Numbered from the stretch's first letter, positions 9,084 through 21,395 are shown. The stretch is DNA of 64,000 nt from Siphonodentalium dalli (GCA_032622095.1 CP136067.1:96398707-96462706); one strand, 5' to 3'. Notes: a model not told the origin generated them from the sequence alone. Program-made: numbers and translations.

Positions 9084-9758
9084 AGTCAGTGTGACTGTGT
9101 AATAGCATGTTCAGTCTTCTGGGAATGGGGATATGATTTAGCTAGTCATTAAATAGAAAGTTCCATGCATTTCAAGCCCAGGCGTGCAAAGGCGTTCAAG
9201 CACTGTTGTGCACCTCAAAATTGAAGGACTGCCAATATCTATATAGGTAGGGCTGAAACGGTTAACCGGTTAACCAGTCACTGCGGTTGTGACTGGTCAT
9301 GAAAATTGCATGATCGGTTAATCGTAAGCTGACAATGCAGTACTTAACCATCAGCATATAGTCAGATACATGTAGCCAAAGGCTGGGATCCCAAGGGTTA
9401 ACACACCTCAGTCAAAGGGAACTGTTTCGGACATGTTATGACAATTAGAATAAGAGAATAATTATGATAACATGGTGTATCAAGTCGGTACTATTAGTCT
9501 ATTACGTTGTTATGTCAAGTGCACAGTTGGTCAGCGGCATTTTTGATCTTCGCGACATATTTGTGACAGTGTAACTAACATAATGATGTTTGACTATCAC
9601 TGTGTCAGCTGTGTATAATAAACACCAAATTATTATTATCCATCCCCTAACTAACACTATTTCTGATTGGTCAAAAGCTGCCACATGATAATCTGGGAAA
9701 GGGTCATATTGGACTCCCGAATGTCATATTGGACTCCCAAGTGTGCAATATGACTTTT

Positions 9759-11718
9759 TAGCTCAACTTTACTTTGTAATTACTTTGTAAAGTTTGAGCT
9801 ATTGCCATGGCTTTGTCATCCGTCGTCCGTGTGTGCGTGTGTGATTCGTCAACAATACAGGCTACAGGTCGTACCTTTGGTTGGATCATTATGAAATAGC
9901 TGTTGACATCAACATTTAGACCGGAACGATTCATTTTGGGGTCATTCGGAAAAAAAACATGGCCACCAGCAGCCATCTTGGATTTCAATATTCAATCCAT
10001 TAGCACAGGCTACAGGTCGTACTGTTCGTCTGATCATCATGAAATTTGTCATGGATATTAATATTAACATGTAGATGGGAACAAGTAATTTTGGGGTCAT
10101 TCGCCAAAAAACATGGCCGCCGGCAGCCATCTTAGATTTTACTCTTTGCATGACTAAATTCTTTGGCACGGCCTACAGGTCGTACCTTTGGTCTGATCAT
10201 CATAAAATTTGTCATGGATGTTAACAATGACACATGTAGATGGGAACGAGTCATTTTGGAGTCATTCAGCAAAAAAACATGGCCGCCAGCAGCCATCTTG
10301 GATTTTACTCTTTGTATGACTAAATCCTTTATCACGGGCTACAGGTCGTACCTTTAGTCTGATCATCATGAAATATGTCATGGCTGTTGAAATTGGAATG
10401 TAGATGGGAAACGAGTCATTTTGGGGTCATTCGGACAAACAACATGGCTGCCAGTGGCCATCTTGGATTTCAAAATTCAATCCATTAGCACGGGCTACAG
10501 ATCGTACCTTTGGTCTGATCATCATGAAATTTGTCATAGATGTTAACATTGACATGTAGATGGGAACGCGTAATTTTGGGGTCATTCGGCTAAAAAACAT
10601 GGCCGCCTGCATCCATCTTAGATTTACTCTTTGCATGACTAAATTCTTTGGCACGGCCTACAGGTCGTAACTTTGGTCAGATCATCATAAAATTTGTCAT
10701 GGATGTTAACAATGACATGTAGATGGGAACGAGTCATTTTGGGATTATTCGGCCAAAAAATATGGCCGCCAGCAGCCATCTTGGATTTTACTCTTTGTAT
10801 GACTAAATCCTTTAGCACGGGCTACAGGTCGTACCTTTAGTCTGATCATCATGAAATTTGTCATGGCTGTTGAAATTGGAATGTAGATGGGAACGAGTCA
10901 ATTTGGGGTTATTCGGACAAAAAACATGGCTGTCAGCAGCCATCTTGGATTTCAAAATTCAATCCATTAGCACGGGCTACAGGTGGTACTGTTCGTCTGA
11001 TCATCATGAAATTTGACATGGATGTTAATATTGACATTTAGATAAGAACGAGTAATTATGGGGTCGTTCGGCCAGAAAACATGGCCGCTGGCAGCCATCT
11101 TGAATTTTACTCTTTGCATGACTAAATCCTTTCACACAGGCTACAGGTCGTACCTTTTGTCGGATCATCATGAAATTTGTCATGGATGTTAACAATGACA
11201 TGTAGATGGGAACGAGTCATTTTGGGGTCATTCGGCCTAAAATCCTGGCCACCAGCAGCCGTCTTGGATTTTACTCTTTGTATGACTAAATCCTTTGGCA
11301 CGGGCTACAGGTCATATTAGTATCTTTAGTCGGATCATCATGAAATTTGTCATGGCTGTTGACATTGTGACGTAGATAGGAAACGAGTCATTTTATGGTC
11401 ATTTAGCCTTAAAACGTGTCCACTGTCAGCCATCTTGGATTTTACTCTTTGCATGACTAAATCCTTTGGCACACCCTACAGTCGACTTCCCTCATCCGAT
11501 ATCTCCAGACTTCATATTAATCTTGATATTGATCTTACTAGATGGAAGCTATCAAATGTTTTTGAATTTTATTGGAAAACATAGCCGCCAGCAACCATCT
11601 TGGATTTTACTTTTATATATATATCTCTTCATGTTGATAACCTAGTATTACTTAGACATTTCACCTTTCTGCATTCCTAATCGCTGCATTAAATTATTTC
11701 ACTTTCCAAGTTGAGCTA
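9759..11718. repeat. G-family element with about 160-bp tandem units (about 11 copies)
   Basis: It opens TAGCTCAACTT and closes AAGTTGAGCTA. Between them, a unit holding CTACAGGTCGTACCTTTGGT, TCATCATGAAATTTGTCATG, GTAGATGGGAACGAGTCATT and CAGCCATCTTGGATTTTACT recurs about every 160 bp. The same unit family occurs at 17860-19984, 27596-29115 and 42193-42352. All open frames within are repeat shadows. Confidence 0.85.
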
Positions 11719-12027
11719 CAGTGTCATTGACACTTTCATTTATCGAGACTCTGTGACATCACAAATTAATTATTGCGAAATGTATTGGTGAAATTGTGAT
11801 GCGCGCGCAATACTGGTGGATTTAGCAGACGTTTCACTTCCGCATTGAGTTTTTTTTTCATTTCCGTGTTTACTGTTCCAAATCATGCTTTCTGATGATC
11901 AAATACAGGCTTTTATAAAGAATTAAGTGCCGAAAAATACCAATAAAATAACCAGTTTTATTCCCATAATTTGGATAAACATAGAGATGGATAATAAAAA
12001 TGTCATTATACAATGTTGTGTACAGTA

Positions 12028-12143
12028 TGTGTTTTTCTTGTACTCGTCCAGGTTGTGGTGAAAAGTCATATTGGACTCGAAATTGCGTGTCTCATCCAAT
12101 ATGACTTTTGACCACAACCTGGACGAGTACAAGAAAAACACAT
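12028..12143. repeat. Stem-loop, about 47-bp arms
   Basis: GTGTTTTTCTTGTACTCGTC and the following bases through TCATATTGGA return inverted as TCCAATATGACTTTTGACCA onward. The loop is about 19 bases. It sits near the right end of the 3-kb hAT-like element. Confidence 0.85.
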
Positions 12144-12285
12144 TACATTGTATAATAACTTTATATTATGATATAGACATAATATGTCAATGAAGCTTGC
12201 ATGACCATGATTAACCTGTTAACCTCGTTTATTTAAATGGTTAACTGGTCATGAAAATCCTGTAACAATTTCAGCCCTATATATA

Positions 12286-13445
12286 CAGTAATGCCCTAAA
12301 TAATACACTCCTTAACCACAGCAGAATTATGGGTAATTTTTGTCCCCCGAAAATTTTATTTTCGGGGGGACTATAGAAACGGGGTCCGTTCGTCCGTCGT
12401 TCCGTTCGTCCGTCGAGCCGTTCTGTTTACTAATGACTACTTATGTGGCTAAGATTGTGTAAAATGGATATTTATGTGCATAACTTCCGTTGCGTGGCTA
12501 GCCACGTAACAGCTTTCAGATGGACGTTCTAAAATGATCTATTTGGCCTAATCAGCTTATTTAATTTTGTAGTCACTCAAAATTTGGAGAAAAAAAAGTC
12601 CATCGATTTAGACATCCATGACCCGTCAATAGGAGATGTCGGACACTGACAAGACATTTATGTGGCTAGCCACCCAATCACGGACCTGTCAGTTTCTCCT
12701 ATTCCACTGTCCCAGTTGCTGTGAGCAAGTTTTTGAGTTTTAATCAGCTTCTTCTGCTATAATTCCAATATGTTATGAATCCATAATCTGGAGTTTTATC
12801 ACTATCTACTACTTGATAGCCACTTAAAATTTTATGGCTACTTGAGAAGCCACATAAAAACTAAAGCCACATTACCATTTCTAGCCACATAGGTCGAAGC
12901 CACATATCTACCCATTTGTTGGTACGTCCATCCGTTCGTCCGTCCGTCCGTCACACTTTTGAGTACCTTCATGGTGTAATCATCTCCTCCTACAGATTTC
13001 ATCCCAGAGATTTGAAACTTCAGAATATTGTTGCCCATATATTGAAGATGTGCAACATGTATATAGATGACGGAAAAATTATTTTTTGACAGAGTTATTA
13101 ACCCTTTTCGACTTAGAAAATTTCAACATTTTTTATAATTTTCTGTATGAGGGTACCTTCATGGTGTAATCAACTCCTCCTACAGTTTTGATTGTAGATA
13201 TTTTTTTTTTTATGGAGTTATTAACCCTTTTCGACATTAAAAAAAATTTCTTTAATAAAGCGGCATCGACTTGCCACTTTTTCGGGGGACACTGTGGTCA
13301 GCTGACCTTTTATTCAGAATTTAGTCGGAAATATGGCTCACAGAGCTTTCCGATGAATGGCAACAAGCCATATTTACGACTAAATCCTGAAAAATTACCC
13401 ATAATTCTGCTGTGGTTAAGGAGTCGATTATTTAGGGCATTACTG
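12286..13445. mobile_element. Family A MITE split by a later insertion
   Basis: The left part 12286-12340 (CAGTAATGCCC to GGGTAATTTT) and the right part from about 13314 to 13445 (TCAGAATTTAGTCGGAAATA to GCATTACTG) together make one family A copy. About 970 bp with TGTCCCCCGAAAA ends intervenes. The right end lies 43 bases before exon 4. Confidence 0.85.
12341..13291. mobile_element. TGTCCCCCGAAAA-ended element nested in a MITE
   Basis: The left end TGTCCCCCGAAAA is inverted at the right end as TTTTTCGGGGGACA. The interior carries CCGTTCGTCCGTCG short repeats and two GTACCTTCATGGTGTAATCA units. It belongs to the same broad class as 37108-37746. The duplication at the target is unclear because 22 extra bases follow the right end. 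Confidence 0.7.
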
Positions 13446-13487
13446 TAGGTAATAACATACAATCAAGAAAATATGTTTGGTCTTCAG

Positions 13488-15577
13488 GTTCGGGAAGAAA
13501 GGCGACAAGATGAGGCTCGGAGGGCAGAGGCTGAGAGGCAGGCACGATATGAAAGGTGGAGAAGAGAAGAAGCTGAGAGGCTGGCACAAGAAGAAAGGCA
13601 GAGAGAGGAGGCCCATAGGGCAGAGGCTGAGAGGCGGGCACAAGAAGAAAGGCAGAGAGAGGAGGTCCGTAGGGCAGAGGCTGAGAGGCAGGCACGAGAA
13701 GAAAGGCGGAGAGAAATGGAAGCCCTGAGGCGAAAAGAAGAATTGGAAAACTCCTGTTTCTTCGGAATGCTGCCTCTGTATGAATGTATACCTGATCTAT
13801 GCGAGAAGATTCAAAGGCAGCAAGCTGACGCAAGATTTGTGGCAGACATTGAGGAACTGATTGGAAGATTACAGATGGCTATGGACATCGATCAAATATC
13901 TTGCAAGAAGGGAGGTAATAAGCAACGTGTTGTAGAATCAAAGGTGGACAACCTGCCGTCTGCTGCTGATACAATGGATAATATACATGAGGGCACTGCA
14001 GTTTTTGAGCCTATGGAGGTTGATAGCATACTGGTATACCAGAGGACAAATATGCAAGGAAATTGCAGTGAAGCAGAAATAGTCGACACGCCTAATAAAA
14101 TTGTTGAATCAGTTAAAGTTCAAAGTATTTATCACCAACATATTCATGTGACGTCTATCCAAGCGACATCAGCGGATAGTTTGAGTTGTGAAAATTACGT
14201 GGAAGACGGCCAAAACGAGCATGGTCGTAATGCTACTGATTCACCATTGTTCATAAAAATACCTGAAATCTTTCCAGACTTCAACTTCTATCAATATTTT
14301 CGATGTTGGGTGCCTGAAAAGTTGCAGTTCAAACTTCAAGATGTCAAACATCATAACGGGTGTACTTTCATGAAGTTGATCTTCAGCAGTAAAAATAGCT
14401 GTAAGCAAACTAAAACCGAACTGGAAAAACACATCGTGGCATCTGCTTCAAAGATTGAGTTATCTCTTTCACCGTTACTTGTAGAAGAAGCAATCGAACA
14501 GAGAATACGTGAGAGATTCATGCAGGAAGAGTCACGGAATGTTCTGAAACGGAGCGCTGCGATTTTAACATGCCTCGACGATGAAATAAAAGTTGCTGAA
14601 CAGTCATATCGTGAAATATGTTCACATGCTAAACAATTTCTGAAGCCACAGGACCACTTCGATATGACTGTACAAAAGAAGGAAGCAGCTTATAAATGGG
14701 AGGAGTTAGAATTGCAGAAGAAAGAGTTTGAAATGTACGTCGAAAGTCTGAGGCAGAAACTCGCTGAGATGAGAAGTTCAACAAACTATCGCTCCTGCTC
14801 GCTTCAGTTGAAAAAAGATTTGGATGTGGAATTCAAGAAATTTAATGCCGCGCTTCCGATTTATAACTATCGGCACAAGATCGTGAATGCGATAAAAGAT
14901 AACCAAGTATGCTTGCTCATAGGGGAACCTGGATCAGGAAAGAGCACGCAGTTAGTACAGTATCTACACCAAGCTGGCTATACTAATTCTGGGATTGTGG
15001 TTTGTACGCAGCCAAGGAAAATTGCAGCCTTGACACTTGCCAAGCGGGTAGCTTCTGAGATGTGTATGGAGGTTGGAAATTTAGTGGGTTACCAGGTCGG
15101 CCAGCAGGCAGAGAGGAAAGCGAATACGAAGCTACTGTTCGTTACTGATCACTTCCTGTTGAATGATTGCCTAAAAGATAAGAAGCTGTCATCTTATTCA
15201 TGTATCGTACTAGACGAAGCTCACGAGCGGGCAATCTACACTGACTTACTACTTGGAATGATTAAGAAGTTACTAATGTCACGCCCTGAACTTCGTCTCA
15301 TCATATCGTCAGCCACTATAAATCCAAAACTGTTCTGCAAATATTTTGATAACAAGTGCGAAGTTTTAAATGTTCCGGGAAGGAAGTTTCCAGTTGATGT
15401 CATATGGAGCAGTGACGAATATGACCAGTGTAGTATTGATAATTACGAGACTGAAGCAGTTCGTAAAACCATCGAAATTCACCTGAATTCACCACCCGGA
15501 GATATCCTGATTTTCCTCGCGACGCCACTTGAGACTGAAAAGTGCTGCAGAATGATTGAGAATGAGCTTCGTAACAG
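13488..15577 (+). CDS. UBA-DEAH-RBR helicase: exon 4, coiled coil and DEAH helicase core
   Basis: This is the first large coding exon. An acceptor (TTTGGTCTTCAG, 13487) makes the in-frame ATG at 13473 probably intronic; phase 0 joins it to exon 3. Residues about 87-165 are Arg/Glu/Ala-rich coiled coil with a 19-residue internal repeat (about 13617-13730). A mid-region follows, then a second coiled coil near 487-517. Helicase motifs: GEPGSGKST (565-573, Walker A), TQPRKIAA (motif Ia), DEAH (662-665, Walker B), SAT (694-696), DILIFLA (motif IV). The exon ends within an Arg codon at ACAG/GTACAT. All catalytic residues expected in this part of a DEAH ATPase are present. Confidence 0.95.
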
Positions 15578-15614
15578 GTACATAATGAAAAATTCTGAAA
15601 TGGGTCAGAGATAT

Positions 15615-17846
15615 ATGGGGCGCTGTTCCTCTATTTATCCCCTATTTGCAGATATCTCCTCATGGCTAAGAGATATCTCCTCTTGAATTAAGAGATATCT
15701 CCTAGCGATTTAGAGATATCTCCTCGCGAATTAAGAGATATCTGCTAGCAATATAGAGATATCTCTTAATCGACATGATCGAGGAGATATCTCCTCGCGA
15801 ATTAAGAGATATCTCTAAATCACTAAGAGATATCTCCTCGCGAATTAAGAGATATCTCCAATTCATTAGCAGATATCTCTTAATTCGCGAGGAGATATCT
15901 CTTAGTGGCATGATTTAGAGATATCTCTTAATTCGCGAGGAGATATCTCTTAGTGATTTAGAGATATCTCTTAATTTGTGAGGAGATATCTCTTAGCCAC
16001 GAGGAGATATCTCTTAGTACTGCTGAATTAAGAGATATCTCCTCGGCCGCTAAGAGATATCTCCAATTCGACAGTGTTGACTGGAACAGGCTTAAAATGA
16101 AGGATCCCTCAATAGCACTCAATTATGCTATTTATAGAACAGCGAGAGCACGTGGCGTTGTTTATAAACAGAGGGTCTGACATTCTCCGGGTATTAGAAT
16201 ACGTTGCCCTACCTTGCGCAATGTAAACATGTCATCCCATAAAACAGTGATGGTGGGTCTTATAATAAAAAAAAAGGGGCCACCGCAATTGTTGGTATGG
16301 CTTATGCAACAATGGCAGTAAGAAATGTGGAGAAAATCATTTGGAAAATGTAACTTTGACGCCCTTTCCTATAAGCTAAAATCAAACAGATAAAATATGT
16401 ATTTATGGATTAATTAGTTGTTGCTGAAACGAGAAATTAACTGTTGATACCGTTAAAAATTGGACATATATATGCAGCAAGTATTTTGTGCGTGTCCTTA
16501 GCCCCACTAAGGAGTTCCCAGACCCAATTCCTGTCACATTATGACATATTTGTATAGACGTCAGACAGAACGAAAATGACTGTCAAATGATGTGTTATCA
16601 AATCGAAAAATACGACTGGATTCAAAAAATTCGAACAGTGTTACTATAGTGTCAAGTGATATAGTACTATAGATACAATGTATAGGTGCATGCAAAAAAC
16701 ACGAGAACATGTATACAGGCCCTGTAGGGAACGTGATGCCACTGAAACTCTTATGTCGCCAGATGCACGTCCCTGGGTTATTTTAGCTATGTCAATTACG
16801 TGGAGAATAATTCAGGGACCAAAGATGCCGTCGATGCACTACTGATTTGTGAAGAATAAACATGGATTTTGTGAACTGAGAACTGGTGTTGATGGCAAAG
16901 CTGTAAGGCAACATTGCCATAAATATAATGCTTTCGTTATATAATCATGGATCTAGTGAAAAAGTGATTTGACAATATGATATAATTGATTTGGATCATC
17001 AAACACCTGCATGCATATGGGAAGCCAAATTGACCGTGGAGCCCAACGATGATACGAACACAGCATCTGCTTTATATAGACGGACTAATGATATTCTCCC
17101 CAAATCCAAGCGGTAAATAAAATATATACTCTGCTACAGTCCAAATCATTATACTCTGTCCATTTAATAGGTTCTGTTGCACATGCACCAATATATCGTG
17201 TGCTCGCCCTTCTGCCATAATGAAATGAACCCATAAAATATTCACAATGGCTGGCAAAAAAAAAAACACTTGCTGGGTGAGAAATTCTTAATGTTCTCTG
17301 ACCCAAAACTGAATAAGAGATATCTCCTCGATCACGAAGAGATATCTCCAATTCAGCAGTACTAAGAGATATCTCCTCGTGGCTAAGAGATATCTCCTCG
17401 TGAATTAAGAGATATCTCCTAGCGATTTAGAGATATCTCCTCGCGAATTAAGAGATATCTCTAAATCATGCCACTAAGAGATATCTCCTCGCGAATTAAG
17501 AGATATCTGCTAATGAATTGGAGATATCTCTTAATTCGCGAGGAGTATCTCTTAGTCATTTGGAGATATCTCTTAGTGATCGAGGAGATATCTCTTAATT
17601 CAGCAGCCTAGGAGATATCTCCTCGTGGCTAAGAGATATCTCCTCGTGAATTAAGAGATATCTGCATGTGATTTAGAGATATCTCCTCGCGAATTAAGAG
17701 ATATCTCCTTGGCAATTGGAGATATCTCCATAACAATTGGAGATATCTCTTAATGAATTGGAGATATCTCCTAATGAATTGGAGATATCTCCAAATGAAT
17801 TGGAGATATCTCTAAATAGGGGATAAATAGAGGAACGGCGCCCCAT
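15615..17846. mobile_element. 2.2-kb DNA transposon with GAGATATCTC palindrome arrays, 8-bp duplication
   Basis: The first 33 bases (ATGGGGCGCTGTTCCTCTAT...) recur inverted at the right end with one mismatch. The octamer AGAGATAT flanks both sides (15607-15614 and 17847-17854). Just inside each end lie dense arrays of the perfect palindrome GAGATATCTC with CTCGCGAATTAA-type spacers (about 15650-16070 and 17310-17815; some forty copies by eye). The 1.2-kb middle has no convincing reading frame. It inserted 37 bases after the exon 4 donor. The 8-bp duplication suggests hAT or a related superfamily, but the terminus is not a typical hAT end. Confidence 0.88.
16075..17305. other. Unique core of the palindrome-array transposon
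   Basis: I see no transposase motif or other coding signal; small minus-strand frames near 17072-17351 are not convincing. The composition is AT-rich and unlike the flanking arrays. Confidence 0.5.
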
Positions 17847-17859
17847 AGAGATATGAGGC

Positions 17860-19984
17860 TACCAACCCCCTTTTTGCCATGGGTTGGCATCCGTCGTCTG
17901 TCTGTCGAGCCATGCATGCATCCGTCCATCTGTCAACAATTTGAATGCATCAACACACCCTGCAGCCCACATTCATTATCCCCCCACCCCCCGCAACGAG
18001 TTGTGGGGGGTATAATGGAATCATGTCATCCATCTAGTCGTCCTCCATGGGCACAATTTTGCCCAAGCTTTTATTTCTACATTGTTCAGACAATTTTTTT
18101 TTAATTTGGCATAGACTTTTAGTACCATGGGAACCTGTGCACCTGCAATTATGAGGTCTGTCTGACTTTTTTTGTGGAGTTACCCCCTTTTTCGACTTAT
18201 TCGAAAAATGTTCCAACCTGCAGAACTTTGTCCGAGCTTGTATTCAGAAATCTTGTACAAAGATTGAAAAACGTGAGAAGCTGACCCCATTTTCTCAAGA
18301 TAATAATTATAGTCCGAGCTTTTATTCCTGCAGTGTTCTTTCAATTATTTTTAAACTTGGCACAGATATTTAGTCCTGAGGGAACCTGTGCACCTGCGAT
18401 TATGAGTCCTTGGAGTTATCCCCCTCTTTTAACTTAGAACATTTTTGCAAAATGCAGAACTTTGTCCGAGCTTGTATTTAGAAATCTTGTACAATGATTC
18501 AAAAACATAAGTTTCTTGTTGAAGAATTGTCTTGAAGATTTACAGGCTTGTTTCGAATCACCTCTAGATGGGAACTATCAAATTTGAAAATTTTTCGATG
18601 AAAAGTATGGCCACTGGCAGCCATCTTGTATTTTACTCTTTGCATGACTAAAACCTTTGGCACACCCTACAGACCACATCCCTCATCCGATTGTCACCAA
18701 ACTTCATGTTGTTCTTGAAGGTGACCACTAGATCGGAGCCATCAAATTCTTTTTAATTTAAGTGGAAAACATGACAGGTTTTCCGCTAGGGGTTGGGAGA
18801 ATGTGGCCGTATTTGGGAAGCACATACCCGGCGCCCTGTCGGGATAAAATTTGGATGTTTATCATTGAAAAGGAGCCATTTCCTTGCACCTGAGACAAGC
18901 AGGAACATTGAAGCTTAAAATTTGTATAGAAACCAAATTAAAACAGATCGCCTTTCTTTTATCTCAAGTTAATGAACTAAAAGCATGTAAGCACAGTACG
19001 TACATACTACAACATACAGTGGATACAACGACTTTTATAACAGTAGCAATATTAAAAGCCGACATCAAAGCAAAAAAAGACACATTGTCACACTCAGTGT
19101 CAAGTATACTCTAGCAGTAACCAATGTGATGCCATGAGCAGAGCTCATGTTACATGCTATGCACGTTCTACATGCTTTCTTTGTATTGTGTTCACTGTAC
19201 ACATACCAATCAAAACAAATTGTTGTAAAATCAAAAGCCATTCCTCAGACGGAGATGACCTCATGCTGGATTCGTATAATGGATAATTTTGATTAATTTG
19301 ATAGGGAATAAATAACTGATAATAACTATTAGTATTGTATTTGTTTTGTTTTTAATTAAACATTTCTTTGATACGGACCTTGTTTTGAGGTAAAATGTCT
19401 GCACTGTTCGTCGCAGCGACTGCCAAACCTCACCTTTGTTCATTGTTGTAGCTCAGAATTCAGCCCCCTAATGACTTACCAATGTATAATCCACATTTTG
19501 AGTGGAACGAGTGGGTCAGAAAGTTGGGACTTATAGACAGAAATCTAAGGTAAATTAACATACGAGAGGCTGATTACTGCTAAACCTTTGCCGACAAAGC
19601 GTTACCCAGGATGGTGTAGACAACTATGCACGTGGTCAGCGCTACTGATCATGTATTATTCAGGCACCAAGTGCAGGATTCTTTGCAATCTGTAAATCAT
19701 CAGTGTTGGTGAATGCTCGTCCTGTTTAAAAAGGGGACTGCGCTAAGTCTTTGGCTATTTTGTGGCCAATATTAAGTCAAAGTTGGGGAGGGGAATGAGT
19801 CCGCTGGATGGCCGGCCTGCCGTAATAGCGGAAACCCTGCATGGCCACCAACAACCATCTTGGATTTTATTTTATATATATCTCTTCATGTTGACATCTA
19901 GTATTACTTAGACATTTCAACTTTCTGCATTTCTAATCGCTCAATTGACTAACACCAGAATTTATCCCCCTCAAAGTTGAGCTA
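17860..19984. repeat. Degenerate G-family remnant
   Basis: It starts near GCCATGGGTTGGCATCCGTC and ends AAAGTTGAGCTA (19973-19984) followed by the typical AGTGTTATTGACACTTTCAT tail. Recognisable units occur at 18540-18740 and 19845-19930. The middle (about 18800-19830) shows no gene and no clear repeat. Confidence 0.55.
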
Positions 19985-20026
19985 TAGTGTTATTGACACT
20001 TTCATTTCTTATGCCAGATTCCATGT

Positions 20027-20345
20027 GTTTTGGAACCATTTGCCAGATTCGGCCTCTCTTGTACAGTAATGCCCTAAATAATCGACTCCTTAACCACAGC
20101 AGAATTATGGGTAACTTTTCAGGATTTAGTCGGAAATATGGCTTGTTGCCATTCATCGGAAAGCTCTCACTTTTTGGAACCATTTGCCAGATTCGGCCTC
20201 TCTTGTACAGTAATGCCATAAATAATCGACTCCTTAACCACATAATTATGGGTAATTTTTCAGGATTTAGTCAGAAATATGGCTTGTTGCCATTCATCGG
20301 AAAGCTCTCAGTGAGAGCTTTCCGATGAATGGCAACAAGCCATAT
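20027..20345. repeat. Tandem duplication of flank plus half family A MITE
   Basis: TTTTGGAACCATTTGCCAGA and the rest of a 37-bp flank, followed by the left arm of family A, appear twice 144 bp apart (20027 and 20171). The second copy then continues into part of a right arm. The flank was therefore duplicated after the MITE inserted. Confidence 0.85.
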
Positions 20346-20770
20346 TTCCATTTGCAGTGAATTCCATTTGCAGTGAAATTCAAACAATTCAGCAATTTTA
20401 CGTCATATTCGCCACAATTTTGTGTTTTCCAAATCGAGTAAACAGGGCCTAGATTTACATAGATATTAATTGACAAGCTCACAAGAAAGATAATGTAAAG
20501 GTAACGTAATTTGTTCCCATATATGCCATACGGTAACTAGTTTGGGCGTATAATATCAGATATTTGAGGAATAGACTTATGGTTTCCACTTTAAATTTCC
20601 AACCCTTCCCCAATCACTACACCAGATAATATTATGAATGATATTTACACAAATATAATTGTAAATTTCAGCCCAATTCATTAATATTGGAAGCCCATTG
20701 CGGTCACATTAAACCATATAGAAAAACTAATTTATTGCTTTTTGCATTTAAACCCAAAAGTTTTACGTTT
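20346..20770. other. Intron sequence without feature
   Basis: AT-rich, with no coding or repeat signal recognised. Confidence 0.4.
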
Positions 20771-20777
20771 AAGTGCC

Positions 20778-21321
20778 ATAGTAGAGGGCCGGGGACAACA
20801 TAGGTCAATGATGCTGTAGCTATGTGTAGGCTGCATCGCTAAAGCACCAGAAATCAGTCTGCTTGTGTGTTGCATTTGGGCGTCGACTATTTTTTATTGG
20901 GCCTAAAGGTCTTTGGGCCACCATACAACACTCACCATTTGACCTAAATCGGTCAAGGGACTGAGACATGACATGGTTGCCCTATGGTTACCGTTAGTAT
21001 TGGGTGGGGGTGTAATGGGGCCACCATACAACACCATTTGTTTGACAAAGTCGGTCAAGAGGGCAGAGGACATGGGTGCCCGATTCAGACCCATATGAGT
21101 GGTGGCCATTTTGGATCAGGGTTGGGGTTATCATTTAACAACTCCTTGGCAGATTTCGGACAATATAGAGTGTTGTAAGGTGTCCCTAAGCCCACTTTCC
21201 AAACACTCCAACATCCAACAGATCTAAAATAGTCACCGCCCAAAGGCAACGAGTAGACTGATTTCTGATGATTTATCGATGTAGCTACAGCATCACTGAC
21301 ATATGTTGTCCCCTCTACTAT
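20778..21321. mobile_element. Inverted-repeat element with about 110-bp arms
   Basis: The left arm, starting GTAGAGGGCCGGGGACAACA, matches the inverse of the right arm ending TATGTTGTCCCCTCTACTA. The shared stretch continues through GATGCTGTAGCTA and AGAAATCAGTCT to GACTATTTT. The interior carries two GGGCCACCATACAACAC units. There is no transposase and no clear target duplication. Confidence 0.75.
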
Positions 21322-21395
21322 TGCATTTGAATGCATAATTATTTCATTTAAATGCAAAACTATGGCATTTGAATGCAAACATATTGCGCTTATGT
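21315..21395. repeat. Short palindromic GCATTTRAATGC repeats
   Basis: Four near-palindromic hexamer pairs (GCATTTGAATGC, CATTTAAATGC) resemble the CTTAAG-centred arrays at 822-1010 and 30380-30470. Confidence 0.6.

Larger units (their letters stand above)
9248..12279. mobile_element. 3-kb hAT-like non-autonomous element carrying a nested G element
   Basis: The left end TAGGGCTGAAACGGTTAAC and the inverse right end, from AACAATTTCAGCCCTA back, both border GGTTAAC and ACTGGTCATGAAAAT motifs. The flanks read TATATAGG and TATATACA, an imperfect octamer. Inside are a stem-loop at 12028-12143 and the G-family array at 9759-11718. No transposase frame is visible. The superfamily is inferred from the TAGGGCTGAAA-type terminus. 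Confidence 0.65.

Noticed and set aside
13473-13487. ATG at 13473 as the start of the helicase protein
   Set aside because: It lies in a pyrimidine-rich acceptor tract ending CAG, and joining at 13488 links smoothly in phase to the UBA exon, so the upstream five codons are more likely intron.
13432-13833. Minus-strand 133-codon Pro/Leu-rich frame
   Set aside because: It is the antisense shadow of the helicase coiled-coil coding repeat.
15578-15686. Read-through end of the helicase ORF after 15577
   Set aside because: It runs through a GT donor into the transposon ends and ends in palindrome repeats; family alignment resumes only at 23884.
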